Origin: JAGNNV01 sp031412915
GTDB lineage: Bacteria > Acidobacteriota > Vicinamibacteria > Fen-336 > JAGNNV01
Length of the DNA stretch: 18,008 bases
Assembly (NCBI GenBank): GCA_031412915.1
Contig: JANODX010000139.1
Location: forward strand, 1-18,008
Reading direction: 5' to 3'
In this document: piece by piece, positions 7,085 to 14,641 of the stretch
Numbering within the stretch: the first letter of the stretch is position 1
How the letters are laid out: every line of letters starts with the position of its first letter
Position numbers and translations under genes: made by a program
The notes under the pieces: model-generated
What the model was told of the DNA's origin: nothing
The model's database searches: none
Seen by the model: the letters and a program-made list of their open reading frames with translations, nothing else

Positions 7085-7815
7085 AAGTCGTGACTCTGGG
7101 GGCCACCCGAGGCATCGGGCGATCGCTCGCCCGTCTGCTCGCCGAACGCGGCGATTCGATTCACGTCCTGGGCCGGAATCCCGAGGACCTGGCGAAGTGC
7201 GCGGAAGATCTGAAGGTGCGAGGCGCCGCCGCCGTCTCCACCGGCCCGTGCGACCTCATGGCTCCGGCCACGTTCGGTCCGGCTATCGAGGCCGCCAACA
7301 CCGCTCTCGGCGGTTTCGACACCGTGATCGTGAGTGCGGGGATATTCGGAACCCAGGATGAACTCGCGAGCGACCGGGCCCGCGCCGCCGCCGTGCTGAC
7401 CGCGAACTTCTCCAACACCATCCTCTTCTGCGAGGAGGCCCGGGTCCGGCTGCTGGCTCGCGGGGGGGGCCGGCTCGCTGTCTTCTCCTCGGTCGCGGGA
7501 GAACGCGGACGCAAGCCGGTGGTGATCTACGGGGCCGCGAAGGCCGGACTCTCCGCCTACCTGGAAGGTCTCGATCACCTCTATAGCACCCAGGGACTCA
7601 TCACCACCACGGTGAAGCCGGGGTTCGTGAGAACGTCGATGACCCAGGGACTGAAGGAGCCGCCGTTCGCGGGCGATCCGGACGACGTGGCCCGAACCGT
7701 CCTGGCCGCGATTCTCCGCGGCGCTCCGGTGGTCTATGCGCCGGCCATGTGGGCGCTCGTCATGCTGGTGATCCGCCTCCTGCCTCGTGCGGTCATGCGA
7801 CGCGTGAAGTTCTAG
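7081..7815 (+). CDS. DprE2-like short-chain dehydrogenase/reductase
   Basis: A 244-residue SDR. Motifs: cofactor-binding GATRGIG (7-13), VSAG (84-87, the NNAG site), Ser136/137, and the catalytic Tyr150-x3-Lys154 (YGAAK). The C-terminus (~219-238) is hydrophobic with a basic end, as in DprE2, and could sit on the membrane surface. In the DprE pathway it would reduce the 2'-keto intermediate with NAD(P)H to give polyprenyl-phospho-arabinose. The ATG at 7081 overlaps the preceding stop by 4 nt; a longer open frame upstream is only read-through of the DprE1-like gene in another frame. The family assignment rests on SDR motifs plus pairing with the DprE1 homologue; alone, it would be only a generic SDR. 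Confidence 0.8.
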   Translation: MKVVTLGATRGIGRSLARLLAERGDSIHVLGRNPEDLAKCAEDLKVRGAAAVSTGPCDLMAPATFGPAIEAANTALGGFDTVIVSAGIFGTQDELASDRARAAAVLTANFSNTILFCEEARVRLLARGGGRLAVFSSVAGERGRKPVVIYGAAKAGLSAYLEGLDHLYSTQGLITTTVKPGFVRTSMTQGLKEPPFAGDPDDVARTVLAAILRGAPVVYAPAMWALVMLVIRLLPRAVMRRVKF

Positions 7816-7832
7816 GCTCGCCTCAAGATCTC

Positions 7833-9353
7833 ATGGGCTCCACATCCCTGCTGGTGGCGGCCGCGGCCATCGGAGCTCTGGCCTTTTTCGCCCGCACCGC
7901 CGTCCTCTTCCGCCGAGAACCGGGCGGCGTCGACGCCTGGTACTACCTTTCCTACGCGCGGGCGTTTCGCAGGCGGCCGGGCCTTCGGGTCAACCTCCCC
8001 CAGTACCTGCTGCAGGACGAGGAGCAGTCGTACGCGCCGGTCTTCCCGTCTCTGCTCGGCCTCGTTCCGGAAGGAATCCTCGCCCGCAGCTTCTGGGCCA
8101 TTTCGCCGGGCATCGATTGCCTGACCCTGATCCTGCTCTTCCTCCTGGCCCTCAAGCTGACCGCCGTGCCCACGGTGGCGCTGGTCGCGGCCCTCGCGTA
8201 CGCCGTCTCGCCCACCTTGATCTCGGAAACCCGCGCCCTCTCTCCGCGCAGTTTCGGTGTCCTGGTTCACGCGGTGGGCCTGGTCCTGCTCCTGCGCGCG
8301 GTGATCGGCGTGCCCCACTGGATGTGGACCACCGGAGCGGTCTTCGGCGGAGCGATGGTGTTCCTCTCCTCCGCCACCGCCACCGCCTCCTATCTCTTCG
8401 TGGCGTTCACGCTCTCCGTATGGTTTATCGAGCCGCGCTACATGGCGCTTTCGGTCGCTTCCCTGGGGGCGGCCTGGGTTCTCTCGCTGGGTCATCTGGG
8501 CCGTGTCTTTTGGAACTACGCCCACGCCGTCCGGTTCTGGGTTCGGCATCGAAAGCTCTTCGGATCGCACCCCATTCTCGATTCCCCGATCTACGGCGGA
8601 CCGCGAGGGCCCGTGTCGACCCGGCCCAAAGAGTTTGGTTTTCTCGGCCAGGGCCTCGGGCCCCAGATGCTGCGACTCCTCGGCGAGAACCCCTTTCTCC
8701 TGGTGCTCCCTCTCGCCCGACCCTCGGGTGGAGGCTGGCAGGAGAGCCTCTTCGTGTGGGCGGCATCCTTGTCGGCCTTTGCCGTGATCGCCACCGTGGT
8801 CTGGCCGCTGCGGGCTTTCGGGCCGGGCCGGAGCTACATGAAGTCCGCGATCTTTCCGACCGCCTATGTTCTGGCCGCCGCGATCGGAACTCCGAGCGGT
8901 CTGCTCACGCCTCCCGGTCTTGCCACCCTGGCTGCTCTCGGCGCGAGTGTCGTTTCGATCGTCTTCTTCCTCGGCTATATGCGCGGCAAGCAGGCCGAGC
9001 TGACCGCCCATATCCCCCCGGGCCTGCGCGCTGTGACTGCGCGTCTCGGGTCGCTTCCGAAGGGCGGTGTGGTGTGCCTGCCCGGAGGCTACAGCGACTA
9101 TGTGACGTACCAGACGGAACGACCCGTCCTCTGGGGTTCTCATAGCGGTTCGCTCGACAAGTTCGAACTCGTGTCGCCGGTCTGGCGCGAGCGCGTGGAG
9201 GATGCGGCGAGGAGGCTCGGAGTGCGCTATCTCATCGTCGAGCGCGCCTTCGTCGATCCGCAGGCTTTGGCGCTCGATGCGGGTTGCGCCAAGGCCGCCC
9301 AGGAAGACGGCTTCGATCTCTACGATCTTCAGGCGGCGGCGGTCCGGCCATGA
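7833..9353 (+). CDS. Polytopic membrane protein, GT-C glycosyltransferase-like
   Basis: A 506-residue membrane protein with an N-terminal membrane segment (~4-26), then about eight or more further hydrophobic segments, and a soluble C-terminal region from ~405. The loop after the first segment holds GGVDAWYYL (Asp34) and QDEEQSY (Asp62-Glu63-Glu64), the arrangement of acidic residues expected in the first outside loop of GT-C enzymes that use polyprenyl-phosphate sugars. No closer family was recognised. ATG 7833 begins 17 nt after the SDR stop; the in-frame extension back to 7749 overlaps that gene and is not credible. Position behind the DprE1/DprE2 pair makes a polyprenyl-phospho-pentose transferase an attractive guess, but that is inference only. 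Confidence 0.6.
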   Translation: MGSTSLLVAAAAIGALAFFARTAVLFRREPGGVDAWYYLSYARAFRRRPGLRVNLPQYLLQDEEQSYAPVFPSLLGLVPEGILARSFWAISPGIDCLTLILLFLLALKLTAVPTVALVAALAYAVSPTLISETRALSPRSFGVLVHAVGLVLLLRAVIGVPHWMWTTGAVFGGAMVFLSSATATASYLFVAFTLSVWFIEPRYMALSVASLGAAWVLSLGHLGRVFWNYAHAVRFWVRHRKLFGSHPILDSPIYGGPRGPVSTRPKEFGFLGQGLGPQMLRLLGENPFLLVLPLARPSGGGWQESLFVWAASLSAFAVIATVVWPLRAFGPGRSYMKSAIFPTAYVLAAAIGTPSGLLTPPGLATLAALGASVVSIVFFLGYMRGKQAELTAHIPPGLRAVTARLGSLPKGGVVCLPGGYSDYVTYQTERPVLWGSHSGSLDKFELVSPVWRERVEDAARRLGVRYLIVERAFVDPQALALDAGCAKAAQEDGFDLYDLQAAAVRP

Positions 9354-9411
9354 TCATCGCCCATCCGTTCGAGGCTGTGCGATGATCGCGCCCGGCGATG
9401 GTCGCCGGCGC

Positions 9412-9416
9412 GGAGG
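9412..9416 (+). promoter_or_regulatory. Ribosome binding site of the DUF885 gene
   Basis: GGAGG, 4 nt before ATG 9421. It selects this start over the in-frame codons further upstream, such as ATG 9382 and those overlapping the membrane-protein gene. Confidence 0.6.
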
Positions 9417-9420
9417 TGCG

Positions 9421-11034
9421 ATGACACGTCGATCTTTCTTTGTTCTGGGTCTCGTCGCCGCTCTGGTTCTCGGCGCGACCAGCGAGGCACAGACTTCAGG
9501 GACAGGCCGCTATCCGGATCTCGTGGCGCTCTTCTCCGAGTGGTCGGCGTTCGAACGGCCTCCCCTCAAGGAGGGCGCGCCTGACTACAGCGCCTCCACG
9601 ACCGCTCGCCGGCACGTCGCGCTCAAGGGGTACCTGACGCGGCTTGCCGCCATCGATCCTAAAACCTGGCCGGTCGACCAGCGCGTGGACTACGAGTTGG
9701 TTCGGGCGCAGATGAACGGGCTCGATTTCAACATCAGGGTATTGAAGCCATGGGTGCGCGATCCGGCGTTCTACAAGTCGATCTGGACCGAGCAAAGCGA
9801 CACCCCCGCCCATGAAGGTCCGACCCATCATGCGGTGGTCGAACTCTGGACATATTCGTTCCCCCTCACCCCGGAAGGCGAAGCGCGCCTGACCGCCGAA
9901 CTGCGCGGCATCCCGCCCCTGTTGCTCCAGGCGCAGCGCAACCTCACCGGCAACGCGCGCGACCTCTGGATCACGGGGACGGGGACGATGAAGGAACAGG
10001 CCGAAGACCTCGCGGCCCTCGCCTTCAAGACGGCCACGGCGGGGGCCGACCTCAAGACCGCGATCCGCGAGGCCAGCGCGGCCACGGCGTCGTTCATTTC
10101 GTGGCTGGAGGCCGAGGCCCCGTCGAAGACCGGGCCCTCCGGGATCGGCAAAACCGACTACACCTGGAACCTCCAGAACGTGCACCTGGTCCCGATGTCG
10201 TGGGAACAGGAAGAGGTGCTGCTCAAGCGGGAGCTGGCGCGAGCGCATGCGTCGCTGAAACTGGAAGAGCAAAGAAACCGCGGTCTGCCGCCGTTGACCG
10301 CGGCCGCAGGTCCGGAGGAATACACCAGGCGCGCCAACGCCGCGGTCACGAAGTACATGGCTTTCCTGAAGGACAAGGACGTGCTGACCGTCGAGGATTA
10401 TCTCGACCCGGCGATGCGCGCGCACATCGGCGGCTTCGTCCCGGAAGCCACCCGCAACTTCTTCGCCATTGCCAGCCACTACGAGCCGGTGACGCTCTTC
10501 GCCCACTTCCACCACTGGTTCGACCATGCCTGGATGAAGGCCGCCCCGCACCCGAGTCCCATAAGGCGCAACGCTCTGCTTTACAACGTCTGGGACAGCC
10601 GCTCGGAGGGCCTGGCCACCGCGATGGAGGAAATCATCCTGCACGCCGGCTACTACGACGACAATCCGCGGGCGAGGGAGGTCGCTTGGATCATGCTGGC
10701 GCAAAGGTGCGCCCGCGGCCTGGCCTCGCTCTACTCGCAGGCGAACGAATTCGACATCAAGAAGGCCAAGGCGTTCCAGGTCGAATGGACGCCCCGAGGG
10801 TGGATGCGGCCGGACCTGGATCTGCTCGGTTTCGAACAGCAGCTCTACCTGCGTCAGCCCGGCTACGGCGCAAGCTATGTGACCGGCAAGTCGCTCATCG
10901 ATGAACTCATCAAGGATCGGGCCAAGCAGTTGGGCGAGGCCTTCACTCTCCGAGGGTTCTTCGACGACCTGAACGGGGCGGGCGTCATCCCCGTCTCTCT
11001 CATTCGCTTTCAGCTCCTCGGCCAGAAGCAGTAG
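9421..11034 (+). CDS. Exported DUF885-family protein lacking the usual metal-site motif
   Basis: A 537-residue protein with an N-terminal export signal (1-24). MTRRSFF is also compatible with the Tat twin-arginine motif. The C-terminal half (~385-530) follows the DUF885 pattern: WDSRSEGLATAMEE with Glu396, then RQPGYGASYVTG, then a final helix region ending in GVIPVSLI. DUF885 proteins normally have an HEGxPGHxxQ motif before this Glu. Here no HExxH or HExxPGH is found anywhere; the corresponding region reads HFHHWFDHAW (362-371). The family contains proteins thought to be metallopeptidases, so this member may be inactive, use another metal arrangement, or be a divergent subfamily. Spacing is 67 nt from the membrane-protein gene and 2 nt to the trmL start. 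Confidence 0.75.
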   Translation: MTRRSFFVLGLVAALVLGATSEAQTSGTGRYPDLVALFSEWSAFERPPLKEGAPDYSASTTARRHVALKGYLTRLAAIDPKTWPVDQRVDYELVRAQMNGLDFNIRVLKPWVRDPAFYKSIWTEQSDTPAHEGPTHHAVVELWTYSFPLTPEGEARLTAELRGIPPLLLQAQRNLTGNARDLWITGTGTMKEQAEDLAALAFKTATAGADLKTAIREASAATASFISWLEAEAPSKTGPSGIGKTDYTWNLQNVHLVPMSWEQEEVLLKRELARAHASLKLEEQRNRGLPPLTAAAGPEEYTRRANAAVTKYMAFLKDKDVLTVEDYLDPAMRAHIGGFVPEATRNFFAIASHYEPVTLFAHFHHWFDHAWMKAAPHPSPIRRNALLYNVWDSRSEGLATAMEEIILHAGYYDDNPRAREVAWIMLAQRCARGLASLYSQANEFDIKKAKAFQVEWTPRGWMRPDLDLLGFEQQLYLRQPGYGASYVTGKSLIDELIKDRAKQLGEAFTLRGFFDDLNGAGVIPVSLIRFQLLGQKQ

Positions 11035-11036
11035 AT

Positions 11037-11564
11037 GTGAATCGCGGCGGAATCGCATCCAGGGCTGATGCGAATTCAACGAGCGCATGGATCGCCTCCC
11101 TCGCGTCCTTCAGCCTCCATATCGTTCTGGTCGAACCGGAGATTCATTTCAACACCGGCAACGTCGGCCGGACCTGCCTCGCTACCGGCGCGAAGCTGCA
11201 TCTGGTGAAGCCTCTGGGTTTCTCCCTGGACGACGCCCGGGTGAAGCGCGCCGGCCTCGACTACTGGCCGGCCGTGAATCCGGTGGTGTGGGAGAACTTC
11301 GCGGCGATCGAAGACGTTCTGCCGCGACTGGGAACCCCGGTGTTCTTCACGGCGGAAGGGACGAAGCCGTACTGGGATGTCTCGTACCTCGGGCCGACCG
11401 TGCTCGTGTTCGGGCGAGAAAGCGTCGGTCTGAGCCCGGCGATTCGGAAGAAGTATCGCGAATCCCTGGTGTCGGTCCCGCAAGAGCCCGATTCGGTGAG
11501 ATCTCTGAATCTCTCCAACACGGTGGCGGTCGCGGCGTATGAGGCGCTCCGCCAGCGGCGTTGA
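11037..11564 (+). CDS. trmL: tRNA (cytidine(34)-2'-O)-methyltransferase
   Basis: SpoU/SPOUT-class methyltransferase that 2'-O-methylates the wobble base of certain leucine tRNAs using S-adenosylmethionine; cytoplasmic. The protein has 175 residues and clear TrmL motifs: HIVLVEPEIHFNTGNVGRTC (28-47), RAGLDYW (71-77), VFGRESVGLS (124-133) and the knot motif RSLNLSNTVAVAAYEALRQ (155-173). The start is GTG 11037, the only usable start in frame before the conserved region. It gives a ~26-residue N-terminal extension compared with the E. coli enzyme. There is no clear ribosome site, but the stop of the preceding gene is only 2 nt upstream, so it is probably translated by coupling. It is the last gene of the plus-strand run. 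Confidence 0.92.
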   Translation: MNRGGIASRADANSTSAWIASLASFSLHIVLVEPEIHFNTGNVGRTCLATGAKLHLVKPLGFSLDDARVKRAGLDYWPAVNPVVWENFAAIEDVLPRLGTPVFFTAEGTKPYWDVSYLGPTVLVFGRESVGLSPAIRKKYRESLVSVPQEPDSVRSLNLSNTVAVAAYEALRQRR

Positions 11565-11590
11565 AATTCACAATCTGCAGCTTCGCTCCT

Positions 11591-12367
11591 TCACCCCCGC
11601 CCCTCCAAGGCGGCGGCCGGGTCCCTTCCCTTGCCAAGAGAGAGCCGGACGCCCCTGTGCACGGCCACGGACGATCCGAGGGCGACGAACGCGGAACGGG
11701 GCGAGGTGGAAAGGACCCGTCCGAAATCCGGACCATAGAGTTCAGGGCTCGGACCCGTGAAGGAGGCCTGAGTGGGCGTCCACACGGTCCATCGCGGGTG
11801 TTCGACCTGATATTCCAGCGTGCCACCGTCTCTCTGCCGGGTGTAACCCCAGTAATGCTCGGTGATGAACTCGGCCTCGGAGCCCGGGACCAGCGGGAGT
11901 GCCGGACCGGAAACGGAGGCGGTCATCGAATACTCGGCGCCGCGGAACCGCCAGCCATATCCGATGCGACCGCCCTCCCTGGCGAGGTCCAGCCGGTGGG
12001 TCATCGGTACAGCGAGGTAAGGCTCGTTGTAGACGAGTCGAGCCACCGTGGCGATGGCCCAACGCGGGACGAGCTCGCGGATGAACACCACGGCCCGACG
12101 CCACCCTCCCTCCGGCTCGCGGCGGCGGACGTAGAAGCGGAGATTGACCTCGTCGAAGTGGCGGTGGCCAGGGACAGGAAGGCCCATCAGGCGAGTGTCG
12201 AGAAACCGAAAGCCGACGAGGCTTATGAGAGAGGAACCTTCCCACAGATCCAGCTCGGCGCCCGACGGAACGAGCGGCTGAAGCCAACCAGGGTCGGCGA
12301 CGTAGTTCAGAAGGACGAGGTGTTCCCAGCGAGCCGTCAGGAACGGAATTGCGCGGCGGGATTTCAT
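11591..12367 (-). CDS. YqjF/DUF2071 family protein
   Basis: A 258-residue soluble protein. Recognised by the family pattern: RWEHLVLLNY (13-22), then ELDLWEGSSLISLVGFRF (38-55), NLRFYVRR, and the FIRELVPRWAIATVARLVYN block. No membrane segments or signal peptide. Function of the family is unknown; it is not an enzyme I can assign. ATG 12367 follows a structured stretch and has no evident Shine-Dalgarno site. It is the last gene of the minus-strand run and converges with trmL, leaving only 26 nt between stops and no obvious terminator. Confidence 0.8.
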   Translation of the reverse strand: MKSRRAIPFLTARWEHLVLLNYVADPGWLQPLVPSGAELDLWEGSSLISLVGFRFLDTRLMGLPVPGHRHFDEVNLRFYVRRREPEGGWRRAVVFIRELVPRWAIATVARLVYNEPYLAVPMTHRLDLAREGGRIGYGWRFRGAEYSMTASVSGPALPLVPGSEAEFITEHYWGYTRQRDGGTLEYQVEHPRWTVWTPTQASFTGPSPELYGPDFGRVLSTSPRSAFVALGSSVAVHRGVRLSLGKGRDPAAALEGRG

Positions 12368-12387
12368 GGAGGGCTGACTTCACGGCC

Positions 12388-12426
12388 GAGCCCGAGGAGC
12401 GGTGAAGCTCCGGTACGTTCGGGCTT
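12388..12426. other. Nested hairpin between the aminotransferase and yqjF-like genes
   Basis: Outer stem 12388-12395 with 12419-12426 (gagcccga / tcgggctt, 7 Watson-Crick pairs plus one G-T). Inner stem ggagc 12396-12400 with gctcc 12407-12411, loop ggtgaa. A one-sided bulge (12412-12418) lies between the stems. No T-run follows on either strand, so it is not a standard terminator. It sits just upstream of the YqjF-like start and could affect its expression or processing. Confidence 0.45.
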
Positions 12427-12467
12427 CAACGGCTTCCCCGGCACCCGCGAAGACGAACGAGTACGGG

Positions 12468-13652
12468 CTACGCGCCCACGCCGGGCGTCGAACGATTCGC
12501 CGGGAAGATCTCCTTGAACGCCACCATGAAGCGGTTCATTTCTTCCGGCAAGCCGACGGAGACGCGGAGGTGCTCGAGCATCGGCGGGAACGGCCGGCCG
12601 ACCGCGATGCCGCGCTTGCGGAACTCTTCGATCACCGGAACCACCGGCCGTTTGATGTGAACCATGAAGAAGTTGGTCTCGGACGGGATCACGCTGTATC
12701 CCAACCCTTCGATCTCCGCCGTCGTCTTCTTGCGCAGCTGCAGGGTCACCGCCTTCACCCGAGCCTGCGATGCCGTGTCCCTGATCGCCGCGACCCCGCC
12801 CCATTTCACGAGGGCGTTGATGCTGCCCACCGTGTAGGGCCGCATCCGGGCAATGAGCTCCTTGGGCGCAACCGCGTAGCCCAGGCGCATGGCGGCGAGG
12901 CCCGCGATCTTCGAAAACGTGCGCGCGACGATCACCTGCCGGCCTTCGAGGACATAGGGCACGGAGGTCGCGTAGTTGGGGTCTTCCACGAAATGATGGT
13001 ACGCCTCGTCAATGAGGACGGGAACGTCCTGCGGTATCGAGTCGAGGAGCTGCTTGATCTCCTGCTTGGTGACGATGACGCCGGTGGGATTGTTCGGGTT
13101 GCAGAGGTACACGAAGCCCACGTCCCGGTAGTTGTTCTTCGTGGCCTTGATGAGCCCCGGGATGTCCTGACGGTAGTCGGCCAAAAGCGGCAGGGTGTAG
13201 GCCTCCGCCTTGATGCTGGTCGCATGCTGGTACACGTTCGCGTATGAGGGCTCGACGCCCACGACTTTCTTGTGGTCCTGGAGAAAGACCGTGCCGACGA
13301 CGTCGAGGATTTCACCCGAGCCTGCACCCAAGAGCACGTTCTCGGCCTTCACCCCATGATGGTCGGCAATGACCTGCAGGAGGTCGCCGTCCGGGTAGCC
13401 GTAGCGATTCGCGTACTTCCACGCGCCGTTCATCGCCTTCATGACGGACTCGGGCGGGCCATAGGGATTCTCGTTGGCTCCGATTTTTGCGAGCGCGTCG
13501 TATTCCTCGACCGTGGGGGCGCGGCGACTCATCACCACGGCCCCCGCCTGACGAACCTGCGCCCAAAGTGCCTTGGGCCCGAAGCCGACACCAAACAGGG
13601 CCGCCATTCCACCTACGAACCCCCGTCGTGACCCTGCGACCTTTCGATCCAT
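12468..13652 (-). CDS. Tat-exported PLP-dependent aminotransferase, HisC-like
   Basis: A 394-residue fold-type I aminotransferase close to histidinol-phosphate aminotransferases. ATG 13652 is supported by a GGAGGA ribosome site 7 nt upstream and by an export signal directly after it; the in-frame extension to 13787 overlaps the M23 gene. Residues 7-31 read as a twin-arginine signal (GSRRGFVGGMA, hydrophobic stretch, cleavage near LWA-Q). Catalytic features are intact: NPNNPTG (185-191), DEAYHHF (215-221), PLP-binding Lys248 in RTFSKIAGLAAMRLGY, and Arg364 in HLRVSVG for carboxylate binding. A biosynthetic HisC would be cytoplasmic. The Tat signal instead predicts a folded, cofactor-loaded enzyme outside the inner membrane, possibly acting on amino acids there. 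Substrate unknown. It starts 53 nt after the M23 stop. Confidence 0.85.
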   Translation of the reverse strand: MDRKVAGSRRGFVGGMAALFGVGFGPKALWAQVRQAGAVVMSRRAPTVEEYDALAKIGANENPYGPPESVMKAMNGAWKYANRYGYPDGDLLQVIADHHGVKAENVLLGAGSGEILDVVGTVFLQDHKKVVGVEPSYANVYQHATSIKAEAYTLPLLADYRQDIPGLIKATKNNYRDVGFVYLCNPNNPTGVIVTKQEIKQLLDSIPQDVPVLIDEAYHHFVEDPNYATSVPYVLEGRQVIVARTFSKIAGLAAMRLGYAVAPKELIARMRPYTVGSINALVKWGGVAAIRDTASQARVKAVTLQLRKKTTAEIEGLGYSVIPSETNFFMVHIKRPVVPVIEEFRKRGIAVGRPFPPMLEHLRVSVGLPEEMNRFMVAFKEIFPANRSTPGVGA

Positions 13653-13659
13653 CGCGCAT

Positions 13660-13665
13660 TCCTCC
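13660..13665 (-). promoter_or_regulatory. Ribosome binding site of the HisC-like gene
   Basis: GGAGGA on the minus strand, 7 nt before ATG 13652. It fixes the start at the twin-arginine signal. Confidence 0.8.
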
Positions 13666-13705
13666 AGTAGCCGAAATTCTAGTTTGAAACCCGTCTCCCC
13701 GGGCC

Positions 13706-14641
13706 TTACTTCCGCGCCGGCCAGAGACTCGCGTCCATAAGAGCCTCGGGGTCCACGTTGAGGGAATGCAGATACACCGAGAAGCAAAGATGCGGCGTGA
13801 AGCCGCCGAGGCCGGTCCTGCCGCTCGTGCCCACCGCCGTGCCCTGATTCACCACATCTCCCTCGCGCACGCTGACGTGGGACAGGTGTGAGAGTACACT
13901 GACCAGACCGCGGCCATGGCTGATTGCCACCGTCTCTCCGGAGAAGATGAGACTGCGCGCAAGGACGATGATGCCCGATCCCGGGGCCCTGACCGGCGTG
14001 CCCGCGGGCACGTCGTAGTCGACGCCTCGATGCTGCTCGCCGATCAGGCCGTCCTTCACCGGGCCCATCGTCATTCCGAAGTCCTCGTTGCCGCCGAACG
14101 GGAAACTGATGGGCCCGTCCACGGGCGGCCGGAGGGGCCCTGACTGATAGGCCTTCGCCTCGCGGGTGCGAACGGCCCCGAGCAGAAAGCGTCCGTGGCC
14201 GGTGGCCGTCGAAGTCGATGCCGAAGCCAGCCCCTCCGGGGTCAACTGGCGAGCGCGGCTCGGACGCGGCGGCGGGGTCACTCGAACCTCGAGACTGGTT
14301 ACGCCCCCCCGGCGACGGCCGCCGGGGAAGAAAAGAGAGAGCTTGTGTGCTCCCGGCTCGGTGTCGAGAGCCACCGGAACCAGGCCGAAGACGACGCCGT
14401 TCTCGCGGACCAGGGCGGCCCGGCGGCCATCGAGCAGCGTGTTAGCCGAAGCCCAGCGGCCTCCTCGCACGGTGATGCCGAAGACCCCGCCCGGCTGGGC
14501 CCGGGCCGTCTCGACCTCAACCGTGCTGCGCCCGTAGGCCCGGGTCTGGATCGTGGAGAGGCTCTGGGCCGCGAGCGCAGGGCCTATGATCGAGATGGCG
14601 AGCCCGGCCAGGAGCCCCGCATTGCCGTGCCGCGCACTCAC
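13706..14641 (-). CDS. Exported M23-family (LytM-type) peptidase with altered zinc motif
   Basis: A 311-residue protein with a signal peptide (about 1-26, ALAAQS). A linker/beta-rich region covers 27-175 and a C-terminal M23 domain 176-305. M23 enzymes cut peptide cross-links in peptidoglycan, or act as inactive regulators of amidases. Seen: HRGVD, giving His204 and Asp208 as zinc ligands; SHLSHVSV in place of the usual YAHLS motif; and TPHLCFSVY, where the second His of the usual HxH is Cys286 (His284 kept). In this family that His is a zinc ligand; Cys can bind zinc, so activity is uncertain rather than excluded. The start is GTG 14641, overlapping the selA stop by 4 nt (GTGA), which implies translational coupling to selA. 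Confidence 0.85.
   Translation of the reverse strand: MSARHGNAGLLAGLAISIIGPALAAQSLSTIQTRAYGRSTVEVETARAQPGGVFGITVRGGRWASANTLLDGRRAALVRENGVVFGLVPVALDTEPGAHKLSLFFPGGRRRGGVTSLEVRVTPPPRPSRARQLTPEGLASASTSTATGHGRFLLGAVRTREAKAYQSGPLRPPVDGPISFPFGGNEDFGMTMGPVKDGLIGEQHRGVDYDVPAGTPVRAPGSGIIVLARSLIFSGETVAISHGRGLVSVLSHLSHVSVREGDVVNQGTAVGTSGRTGLGGFTPHLCFSVYLHSLNVDPEALMDASLWPARK

Noticed and set aside
7812..9143. 443-codon minus-strand frame opposite the GT-C-like gene
   Set aside because: Highly charged low-complexity composition (Gly/Glu/Arg) that mirrors a membrane-protein gene; no start signal or domain.
9496..11088. 530-codon minus-strand frame opposite the DUF885 gene
   Set aside because: Antisense shadow; the plus strand has a signal peptide, a ribosome site and a family signature.
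11565..11590. Intrinsic terminator between the convergent trmL and YqjF-like genes
   Set aside because: Only 26 nt and no inverted repeat followed by a T-run on either strand.
11591..14641. Possible selenoproteins beside selA (read-through of TGA stops)
   Set aside because: The TGA codons here lie at the ends of full-length family matches, and the sequence after the YqjF-like stop shows no conserved continuation.
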